NCBI GenBank assembly: GCA_019914945.1 | Contig: CM034102.1 | Location: forward strand, 3,151,501-3,215,500 | DNA from: Typha latifolia | Taxonomy: Eukaryota > Streptophyta > Magnoliopsida > Poales > Typhaceae | DNA length: 64,000 nucleotides | Direction of reading: 5' to 3' | In this document: in pieces, positions 24,901 to 36,500 of the stretch | How positions within the stretch are numbered: position 1 is the stretch's first letter | Layout: each line of letters starts with the position of its first letter | Translations under genes and position numbers: made by a program | The notes under the pieces: generated by a model | The model's database searches: none | What the model was told of the DNA's origin: nothing | What the model saw: only the letters and a program-made list of their open reading frames with translations

Positions 24901-26511
24901 CTAAAAAAACTATGTGAATAAAGATTTTCCTTGGTATAAAACTATAACGTAATGGAGTTGTGAAGATGCCTAGATAAAGCAAATAATGTACTACCACTTT
25001 CTGCTTCCTTGGTACAGGATCTGTATACATGGGAGTTGACTTCTGCAAGAAGCTTTGCGGAGTGTCTGTTGTCCGAAGGTGAGCCTTGAACAAGGTTTTC
25101 TCTTAAATTTTTTTCAACTGTCGTGGAACGAGTGGCTAGCATTGTTTCCATTTACATGAATAGAATGCTCAGCTGTTCAAACAACCCTTACCGAAAATCA
25201 AAGTTGTGAATTTCTCCTACCTACCTTTAGCAAATATTTTCTTTCTTTTCCCCATAACTGGTTCTATGCCTTTGTTGACTATGCATAAACCTGAAAGAAC
25301 TCTATGATATGATTTTAATCTTTTACAGAGAGTGATTACCTGTGTATGTTTACTTTATTTATTACTGATCTAAACTTGGTGTTTGGTCTGTTGCAGCGGT
25401 GAAAGCATGGAAAATGCCCTGCGTGCCTGCTGTAAAGGAATAAAAATTGGTAAAATTCTCATACACAGGGATGGAGACAATGGTAAACAGGTAAGGCTTC
25501 AGTATATATGTGATTTCATTTTTCTGTCAAGATATACTGATTTGCTTTGTCACTACTAGCTTATATATCACAAGCTGCCTAACGATATTGCTGAGCGACA
25601 TGTTTTACTTCTAGATCCGGTGCTTGCTACAGGTTTGTCTCATGCATACAATTTATTATACTATAATTTTTGTTTCATTTCACTTGAAGATGAAAATACC
25701 TTGTTCATGAATTGTTCTACGAATGCAATACATACTTAGTTGGTCTTAATGCTTTTTGTCAGCCCCATATATTATAGTCTTTGTCAACATTTATAACTGG
25801 TTTGGAAAATTTTCATCTTATCAGCTTGATTAGGCCATTGTTAGACTAGTGCAGGGCTTGCAATCCTCCTTACTAAGAAATCGTATGCAAAAGAAAACAT
25901 TCAGGTCGCAGGAATTGCCTTCAGTCTTTATAAATTATAAATGCTTATCGTCAGAACATAAATGCTGTTATTCAGAACACTATATACGAACCAAAATGCC
26001 TTTGGACTATATCTGGACACTGTTAATCTATTAGCTGCTTGCAGATGCTCTTTATGTCTGTAGTTTTATGACAAACACAATGGTTGATATCTTCCCTCAG
26101 ATAACTCGCTGCCAAACTTTGTTTACTTCTTAGGTAACTCTGTTTATCAGGCTATAGAACTTCTCATACAAAGAGGAGTTCCGGAGAACCGGATAATATT
26201 CCTTAATCTAATCTCGGTGAGCTCCAGCTAAGTTTAGAATATTACGAATCTCCTTTCCTTTGATTTAATCTTTAGCAGCTGATTTCTTTTCTTTGATTTT
26301 TCTCTTTAATATCTAATTTCTTTGGTTTAAACAGGCACCAGAAGGGATCCACCGTGTCTGCAAGCGTTTCCCTTCGATAAAGATTGTTACCTCAGAGATT
26401 GATGTTGCATTGAACGAAGAGTTTAGAGTCATTCCTGGGTTGGGTGAGTTTGGTGACCGTTACTTCGGCACGGATGATTTATTGTCCCAAGGGTTTATGA
26501 CTGCCGTGTGA
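18994..26511 (+). CDS. UKL: Uridine kinase-like protein, uridine kinase-UPRT fusion
   Basis: Pyrimidine-salvage protein that joins an N-terminal uridine/cytidine kinase domain to a C-terminal uracil phosphoribosyltransferase-like domain. Fourteen exons: 18994-19108, 19231-19322, 19422-19491, 19622-19740, 21673-21769, 22736-22815, 24022-24216, 24353-24436, 24583-24643, 25018-25078, 25397-25490, 25560-25632, 26134-26216 and 26335-26511, giving 466 residues. The P-loop is GGTASGKTT, followed by [19 protein letters not shown] and [14 protein letters not shown]. The kinase LID-type arginines are in [13 protein letters not shown]. The UPRT half carries the PRPP-binding [11 protein letters not shown] and the C-terminal [13 protein letters not shown]. 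The N-terminus (residues 1-38) is Ser/Pro-rich, as in Arabidopsis UKL proteins. The protein ends [10 protein letters not shown], a slightly longer tail than usual. Whether the UPRT half is active cannot be read from the sequence. Confidence 0.95.
20356..21470 (+). repeat. Four diverged copies of a ~140-base repeat in a UKL intron
   Basis: Intron 4 (19741-21672) holds copies at about 20356-20495, 21015-21135, 21150-21290 and 21320-21460. Each runs through a similar order: ATTCTTCTATC, TTTTATTGAT, CTTATTTCA, TTTACTCGAAGTTCTT, GCTTCTTAGCT, and then AATCCAA followed by a C-rich run. The first copy lies about 0.5 kb from the other three. I do not recognise the repeat family. Confidence 0.7.
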
Positions 26512-27573
26512 TTCTGTTATAGTTCTGTTACCATAATGTTAAATGCTACTTAAATGCTACTCTAGGAGATATACCAACTGAAGTATGGAAGTATATGCTA
26601 AATTGTGCTTTTAATCTTGTGATCGAGACATTTTAGTGATCTTTTCAAGGTAGTATTTAATTCTTTTATATTTCTAAGATGAGATATTTCTGCACTATCG
26701 TCGTTATCCGCAGTCTTGAGAAAGAAACTTGATATTGTGGCTTGAAAATAGTTTCCAGTGTGTCCGACTTGGCGAGGGACAGAATATGCTCAACAGCTTA
26801 AGCCATACCAGAAATAAATCCCTACTACTCATGACTTAAAGAGAGTCGATTAAAGGCGTCAAGAAACTGTTTGAATCTTAGAAGAACTCAAATCATTTGC
26901 AAATAATGAAAATTAGCAGGTATGACAAGTAGATCTACTCCTACATTCGAATATAAAAGCCTACACATATATATGTATATAAGCCAAATATTACCTAACA
27001 TAATCCTTACTGTATATATGTATGTATATAAACCAACAAATACTGTACTTATCAGATAACTATCCGCGTACACTTATAATTTTCTGGAGTTAATAGCATG
27101 CATGTAAAGATATGAGAAACAAATTCATCTACTTCTCAGAAAAGATGATCAAATTTACATGAAATAAGGTAGGTGTATCCCTCCCAATGGCAACAAAAAA
27201 CAGAATATATTTCTCAGAGTGAGTGGCAACAGAACCAGTGATCCACGTGAATATGCTCTACTACTAGCAGGCATCATAACTTTATACATCCCTTATAAAG
27301 CAGGGCCATTAAGGAACTCTCGTACAAGATACAATTATCTCCTCCCAGGGTTGGAGCAAGCTGGGTTCCTTCTTGGTGAATGTTATATGAAAGCTTGACC
27401 TTTACGAGAAATAAAGGGGATATATCAACTGTACATGAAGCACCTGACCTTGCTGCTTTAATTGGCATTGGGTCAGCACTAAAAGAATTATGACTATACT
27501 TTAGACCTTGTGGAATCAAACCAATCAAATATGCACCATCCATACGGACAAAAACTCTAGCACGCATAAAAGT
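26512..27573. other. Convergent spacer between UKL and DRP3
   Basis: 3' flanks of two converging genes. It is AT-rich with TATATATG runs at about 26960-27030. No coding exon is seen. Confidence 0.5.
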
Positions 27574-30500
27574 TCATGAGCCAACCGCTGGATAGGATTC
27601 TGATCCGTTGGCATCAAAATTTGAGTGTGGCAATGGTGATGGCTGCTCCCCTGAGTGAGCTGACTTCCTGGATCTTGGGTTTTTGAGGGAAGCCACATAT
27701 AGTGAGCTTACGTCCGCATAGAAAGATGAAGGAAGCCCATGGATCTTTGGAAGACCTGTTGAATCACCCTCCAGAGTATAACCCTTCTCAATAGATTCTG
27801 CTTCAACTGGTATCTCATCCAGTGTCTAGTTATTGAAAGAAGGAAATATGTTCAGCAAAGGAGTATCAGTAAAAACATCCAATGGAACTTCAACAATAGG
27901 ACAACCTACCCTGTATGCCTGTTGCAAAACTTTTAATGTTTCTCGGATACGCTTTCTTTTGATAGTAATTTCATCAGGTTCCTTCAACATTTCTTCAAAG
28001 AGATTTTCCCTGCATGTGCAAAAAAAGCATCACACTAGATTTTCTTTTTTCTTTCTATATCACCTGAAAATCTGAAATAAAATCTGGGAAAGAGAATTAA
28101 TAGTTTAATACTGTTAGAAGCCTTAAGTGGACGTTGACATAAAATAGCAAGAATTAGTTTCAAGAATATCTTCAGTTTACTCAAGATCTGCATTGGAATC
28201 AGCAGACTAAAAAGAGTATCTAGTTTGTTACCTGTAAAGGGTAGTAATAAAAACATTATGCAACTCTCGTTTTGTGTGATTAACCTGGCAAAGAGGACAA
28301 GGAATTAATCAATTGATGGATATGTAGCACAAACCACAAGCAACAAGATTTTCCATCACATTTAGTTTCACAAATAAAAGATCCAGTGCCACTAGTATGT
28401 GTACAAATTCTTTCTAGTTGACTCATGCTTGTCTAGAGAGTGGCAATTACTAAAAGAACACATATCAGAGAGAGATGAAACATCTAACATTCCATGATCA
28501 AATAACATCTCGTCATCTCCAGAATGGAAGTTCATTATATAATTAAGGAACACTACTTCCATCTTCAAAATACATTCAGTAGAGGTAACACTTCGGAAAA
28601 TTAACAATAAGGAACATATATTGACAAAAAGAATTGGTAATTCAAAATTACTAAGAAAGCACTAAATAGAGTCATTAACAATGTGATAAAAACATGTGAA
28701 AAATGTCCAAGGACGTGAACACCAAAAATTTTAATGAAACCAAGTAGCCAACGGGAAACTTGCTACAAAAGATATCCAACTACAATGGTAAAAATGTCTG
28801 ACTGAAGCTACTCTGAGGTTGAAACACATCTTATGCCCCTCTTTTGCTTAAGTGAATTGTTGCCTTTTGAATTCAGGGTTCCTTTCAACAGTTCTTTATC
28901 TACCTAAATGTTGTATCCTAAACCTGGTCCTCAAGTGCCATCATAGCAAGAACATTTACATATGAGATACAGATGTCCTACCATGATATACAATTTTTTC
29001 TTGCAAGTTCTGAAACATAAGTGCACAACTAATTGAATATTTGGTTTAGAGCAAAGAATATACCACACTTGATTTAGACTCAGAATCATGGATACACTCA
29101 TATGATTCCAGCAAAAAGATGTAACTGGCTAGTACAATGCAGTTCAGCATTACGCTTCTCTATATCTTTCGATTCAGCAGTACTCAAAGTACTCATCCTA
29201 CGGATTGAAATCTTCAAGCAGCTAGTAAGATTTCAGGAGATATGTTTGCATATAGGCAGTGACCAAAATAATAGGAGGAAAGTAAACTTTCTGGAGAACA
29301 CCTATTAAATCAGCAGTATCTTCCTGACTACGTAAAGTTAATTTCACAATTAAAAAACAACTTAAATCAAACTGTAAAGTTATTTGAGATCTTATACATT
29401 CAAAATAAAGATATCTTAACACACAACAATATTTTCATGCAAGTCATTACAAGTATAAAGACAGCTAGGCCCAAGAAAAACTCGTCGTACCTTCAACAAG
29501 GTGCACGAGCTTAACAAAGTTAAAAAAGAAAGAGAAGACACTAATCAGATTCCCGCATAATTACAGTAAGACAACTCACCAGGAAATGCATAATTGCTTT
29601 GGGAACACAGTCCTCAATATTTTTCCTGACAATATCATAATATGATTTCAACAACAATTTAGTGATTGCTATCTCTAGTGCTTCTTGCTCGGTCTGGTTT
29701 TCTGAGGGCTTTATGACAACAGGTGGCTGAGCAGTAAAAAAAAAAAAAGGTTACAGAAATGCCTATAGATAGAAGTGGCAAAATCAATCAATTTGTAGAC
29801 AATGGGCTCACCTCTCTCAACTGAATCATGGAAATAGTATGTTCCATTGTATGCATGGGTGCATTATATGGCCTCTTCACGGAACTCTCTTTTGCATGTG
29901 CACGGTCCTCACTTGCACCAAAAATTGATGAAAATCCCCAACTTGATCCACTTGCACCTCCTGACAGATCTCAGATTCAGATGGTATTAGTACTCCTGTT
30001 ATACTATGGATAAGATAACAACTAAATGTAACAAATACAATGTAAGGGAAAGGCTAAATCAAGTCCATGAAACTATGTAGGGCAACAGGAGGAATGCTTC
30101 CAACAGAAAAGAAGACAGTATCATTAAGCCTTATTTGCCATTTTGTTTAAAAAAAAATTTGGATACTCACTTCTTATACAACATATAATCAACACACTTA
30201 CCAGATGAACCTGCTCTCTCTGCATCCAGTCCATGTCGAACTCCCTGTAATATTGAGAGAACTCAGAGAAGGTAAAAGTGACAGAAACCCTTCATCAAAA
30301 TGCACTTCAAAGAAAAAGTAGTTTCATGATGTAAGTATTAGAGAGACATTAAGACAAGGAAAACAAGAAAATAGACCTGAAGGGGGTCAGAAAAGACACC
30401 ATTTGCACCAGATCTGGCAAGGATAGCTCGAGATTTTGTACTCTTTTCAGATGATTGTAGCTTATCAGAATCCATTCCGTCCTGCATCCAGCGGTATATT

Positions 30501-33500
30501 TAGCAACAAAGCAGTATGGCACATGTAGAAAGCAGATGTAAAGACTATCATCATGCACCCTTAAAGGCTTAAACAGTTAGGCCAACAACAAGGGGCACAT
30601 ATGAAAGCTAATTAACTGAATCAGGTACTTGAGAGATGCAAATTGCAAAGAAGGTGCCAACTTGAGGGAGATATATGAAGCATTTGTTCTTCAAAGGATG
30701 AAATTTAGACAGTTAAATGACGAGCTGTGTTGATTTAATCACCCAAAAACATAAGAACTTTAATTATAAGAATTGTATTCATCATAGTACTACTTGTACT
30801 CATTCTCTCCAAATGAGCCTGTTGTTCAGGCGCAGGTTACAATAGGCTGGAAAGCTCTCTTGTGAGAGGTTCTTACAAAGCAAGCACATGTCTTGTGATA
30901 AGAGTCCACCTAATACAAAACAAGCAAAACATGAGCCTAGATTATGAGCTCAAATTAACAAACCGAACACAAGCAAGGCCTAGCTTGCCATTTGCCGCTC
31001 AATTTAGTTTCATTTACTACTATAGGTACTATAGCAAGATGTGAATATCTTGTACTCTATACTATAGGAGTATAAGTATTATATTTAAGTAATGGTTACA
31101 ACAACAACAACAAAAACCAATTTAAGCTACCTTTTGCCTTGAAAGTGTATTATAATAATCTAGTTTTAAAGAGGAACTCCCAGAATTACATAGTGGATTA
31201 GTGTGGATCAAGATTGTGTAGTTATGCTGCCAGAGGAATGCAAGATGACAGACGAGTTGGCAGAACTGCATAAGATCCTCAAATCTACCACGACCACCCT
31301 CTTTTGCCTTTTCTTGTTTCAAAAACAATTAACCCACACATAAAGAGAAAACATAGAAACAATAATATACCTTGGATCGGGTCACTGTTACTGCTATTTT
31401 AGCAGATCTAATTTGCTGTTGAGCAATCTCAACAGCTTTGCTGCCACCAATGAAACTTGGATGTGAAGTATTTAGATAGTCCATCTGCACAAATCAAGTA
31501 CTCAATTATACATGGATATGAGGAGTAAAAAAACTAAAAATTACATATATATATTAAATTAAAGTACATAGTTACCCCAACAGGGTATTCCAATGACTAC
31601 AAGTCTACAACTCAGGAAAGTCTAGTCATCGTATATCTAGAAAAGAACTTTGATAAAGCTAGAAGAAAGTGTTAGGAGAAGGTGGTAGAAAATTCGAGAG
31701 AAGAAAATTGTTCTCTTGATACTTAATACAAGATGAAGTGGATAAAATTTTTAAACTTTCCTATTTCACTTGCTTCACTTCCATACTAATACATAAGATA
31801 AAACCACATAGTGATTTACATGACTCTTAATTATACTATATGACTCTTAGTTATTATACATAACTCTTTGAATTCCAACATCTAGAGAACCCAAAAGATA
31901 ACTATAATTTGAAGACATAGAGAAGACTAGGAGTCACCTCAAAATCAAAGCACTAATCTTGAATTCTGTACTAGCCAATTAATTTAATTGACTAGTCAAA
32001 TGGGCTAGCTTAATATTCCTACATTCTCCTCTTAAGCTAGACCATTTTCACACCGAGCTACTTCTTCAATTTGGTGAAGGTATCCATCTTGAAAGCTTTG
32101 ATGAATATATCTGCTAATTATTTTTGAGTCTTGCAATACTTGACCTCGATTTCACCATCTTTGACCAAATCTCGAATGAAATGATACCTAACTCGAATAT
32201 GCTTGCTTCTACTATAGAGACCAGGTTCTTTCTAAGTGCAATTGTTGATTTGTTATCACAAAATAAATTTGTGCCTTTTAATATACTCCGCTTTCGTAGT
32301 AGAGAGAGTGACAACATCCTACTTCTTTGAAGACCATGAGATAGCACCGAAGCCGACATTGAAAATATAGCCGAAAAGTACTCTTGCTATTGTCAGTGCT
32401 TCCACCCCAATCACTGTCACAATAGCCAACTAAATATGAATTCTTAGCACTTTTGTAAGTAATACCTTCATCCAAGGTACCACTAATATATCTCAAGAGT
32501 TTTTTTCCAACCTTCCAATGACACCTTTTTGGTGTTTCCGTGAATCTGCTCAAAAGACTAATAGAGTATAAAATATCTAGTCTTGTACTTGTTAAGTATA
32601 TGAGACTATCAACAAGGCTTCTATAAAGAGTAGCATCAACAAGTTTATCATCACCTTGTTTGCTTAATTTCAAGCCAACCTCTATAGATGTGCTTATAGG
32701 TGAAGCTCTTTCTATTCGAAATCTTTTCAAGAGATCTGCTGCATACTTCTTTTTTGAAATGAAAATTTAGTCTCCATTTTGTTAACTTCAATGCTAAGAA
32801 AGAAATGTAGAAGTCCCATGTCTGTCATCTCAAATTCATGCATTATGGTTCTCTTAAAAGCTTCAAGATAATTTAGACTATTTCCAGTAAAGATTAAATC
32901 ATCAACATAAATGCATGCAATTAATAACTCACCATAAATCATCAACATAAATACATGCAATTAATAACTCACCATGTGTACATTCATTGATGTAAAGAGT
33001 ATGCTCCAATGGACACCTCTTGAATCCATTATTCAAAAAATATCCATCGATGCGACTGTACCATGCCCTTGGTGCTTACTTTAAGCCATACGAGGTTTTC
33101 TTCAACTTGCATACTTTATACTCTCCACCTTTTTTCACATAGCTTGAAGATTGATTAATATAGACCTCCTTTTCAAAAACACCATTTAAAAATACTGATT
33201 TGACATCCAATCGATGCACCTTCCATTTATTTTGAATTGCCAAAACTAAAACCATGCGAATTATCTCAAGTCGAACAACAGAGGCAAAGACTTCATCGTA
33301 GTCGACATTATACTTTTGATTATAGCCTTCGCTACCAAACGCACCTTGTGCTTCTCAACTATACTTTTTTCAGTCAACTTGGTCTTGTAGATCCATTTAA
33401 CACCTATTGGTTTGTGGCCAGTAGGAAGATCTACAAGATTCCAAATATTATTCTTTGTGATTGAATCAATTTCTTAATCCATAGCATGCCTTCATTATTT

Positions 33501-36500
33501 TTGTTACGAAGCCTTCTCAAAAGTGATAAGATTTGCATTAATAAATAGTGCAAAGTTGCTCATATCTTCATATGATACTTCTCTTACAACTTCATAGATC
33601 TCTCTAATGCTCCTTATTTTCTTTGGTGGAGACTCCGATGAAGAAGACATTAGAGATGACGTGGATGAAGAAGACGGGATACAGTGGAGTCCTTTCTTCT
33701 TCTCCAAGATCACCGTCTTGACTTTCTTCTTCACAAGCAAGAAATAGAAGATTCTTTTTTCTCTTCTCCATCCCTCTCAAGATTCTTTTTCATCAAATTT
33801 TACATCTCCACTCACAATAACCTTCTTAATAAGGGGATTAAAAATTTAATGGGCTTTGAATTTTTCACTATAGCTTATAAGAATATATTTTTCAAATTTA
33901 TTATTCAATTTCTTCTTTTTCTCATCAGGCATATGCACATAGGCAATGCTTCCAAAAACCATCAAGTGAGAAACACAAGGTTTGTGTCCACTCCAAGCTT
34001 CTTGATGTGTCACGTCGTGCACACTTTTGGAAGTTGCATGATTCAAAAGATAGACCACGCGTGCTATGTCTTCGACCAAAAATATTTTAGGCATCTCTTT
34101 CACCTTTAGCATACTTCTAGCAAGCTTCATAATAATTCGGTTCTTTCTTTCCACCACTTTTGTTTTGTTGTGGTGTGTGTAGCGGGTAGTAACTTGATGT
34201 TTCATACCATGCTTTTTAATAAAAGAGATAAAATCTTGTGAATTATATTCTCCTCGGTCGGAATCCAAAATTTTTAAGATATGTTCGTTTTGCTTTTTGA
34301 TCAAGGTCTTAAATTCTTTAAACTTGTTTAACACATCTCTCTTTTTTTTAAGAAAATAAATCTATGTCTTTCTACTATAATCATCAATAAAAATAAGAAA
34401 ATAACAATTACCTCCAATAGATATTTGTGCATAGGGCCACAAAGATCGGTATAAATAAGCTCAAGAGGTTTGGATGCTCTCCAAGCTTTTCTATTTGGAA
34501 AAGAGTCTAGTGATACTTTCCAAGTACACATCCTTCACATACTTGATCATGTTGATGAATATTTGGCATGCTCTATACCATTTGTTTCTTGCATATGTGA
34601 GAAAAAGAGCTAAAGCTCAAATGACCATAACCGATATGCCAAAGCCATGATTAGTACTTTATGATGGTGTTGAAGCATGAAAGAACTTCAATTTGCATAT
34701 CTTGTTTGGTGTCATTTTTACTTTGGCTATAAGAATATTACTCTTGTCCTTGATCTTGCATGTCTCTTCCTTGAAGAGAACATCAGGATCCTCGGGAAGA
34801 AGTTGCTCAACATTCAAAAGGTTTTGCTTAAGGCCTGAAACACAGAAGACATTAATAATGCTCTTGTCACCTTTATTTGTTTTAACAAGAATCAATGATG
34901 GTCGTGCCAGGGGCATATACCATGACGTGCCACTATCGGCATGGCACGTGCCGGTCGGCACAGGGTGTGCCAAGCGGCAAGCCTCAGCGCGCCCTTGCGA
35001 GCCAGTGGCACACCCCTACATGCTAGTGGCACACCCCTGCGTGCTAGTGGCTCACCTCTATGTGCCACACACCTTTACGTGCCATCGACAAATATTTATA
35101 ATATCTTTAATGAACTTTTAAAAATATTTAGAGATGTTTTTGAATCTTTGGTAAATTAATCTTTAGTTTTTGGCTTAAATATATGTATTAAAACCTACAT
35201 CATAGTGCTTTATCTTTTGATTATTTTTGTAAATGATCTATTTTGTCAAAGATAACATAATAGTTAAATATAAATATTATTCAACACATAATATGATTAA
35301 TACATTTATTAAAATTAATATTAATGGTTGAAAACTCCATAATATAATTGAATATTTCATAATAAAATTGAACACATAATATTAATTGATAATAATTCAA
35401 TAATTATAACTAATATCTCGTTGAACGTAGAATGACAAGGATCAAAAACTTCATTTACTGGCACAAGAATAATATAAGAATGTTGCATTAAATATTGTCG
35501 ATATTATTCAAAACTTATTCACTGATAATATTGCTTGTTGTAACGTCTCACATAGTCTCCATACTAATAGAAATTTTATAATTCTCTTATGATATGATAT
35601 GGATATTGAACATGCATAAAAACGCCCAACACAGGCATAGGTACATCATAAGCATATGTAGATTGTGGACGTAGAATATAATAAGAGTATTATAGCTTTG
35701 GTGGGTATGATTAATATGATGGTAATGATGATGAACTTATATCATCCTATGGGTGCACCTCTCCTAATGTTTTGCTACATAGAAACTCAAATTCTCTATA
35801 AAAATAATACTTCTTAAAAAGTTGTCTAACAAAAATGTATGTCCCATCTTTATCATCACCGCCACCAGATTGCATCATTATCACCATTACCATCACCATC
35901 ACCATCATATTATCTAAGTTTTCTAAGTAATCAATTGATTAGTTAATTTTATAATGATTGATGAAAATAGAAAAAATAAATAAAAAAAAGTTCCATATAG
36001 CACAATGATTGGCACGTGGCTATACCGGACATGCACGGCTCAACATGACTTGGCACGGGGGTGTGCCACTAACGTGCCATTACTGGCACGATAAGTGCCG
36101 GTCAGCATAGCTATCCATGATGAGAATATCACAACTTCTTTTGATTGGTAGCTAGCCATCGCTGATGTGAACCTCACTTTAAATATATTCATTCAAAGTG
36201 ACGAAAACACGTTTGTTTCTTGTTATTAGTTACTACAACGACTATTAACATACCAAATATCATTAATAACCTCTCCTTGTACATTACAAACAAGAAAGAG
36301 AGAACCATCCTCCTTTTGATCACTTCTTGAGCATAGTTTGCATCTTAATTTTCCTCGGCAATCTTTCTTCTGCACATTCTTTTTATGTGGTCATATTTGC
36401 CAGAATGATTACATTGGCATCTGCTTATCGTCCTCATCCTCTACCTCTATCTTTGGTTGAAGTAGATGAGAATATATTGTCATTTTCATTTTTTTTTGAC

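Noticed and set aside
34693..35159. Plus-strand frames of 142 and 72 codons
   Set aside because: They run across the junction of copia pol (antisense) and the nested element, so they are chimeric and not a gene.
35860..35915. Clustered CATCAC triplets as a possible coding His-tract or regulatory repeat
   Set aside because: They are a short imperfect microsatellite inside the nested transposon, without an open frame.
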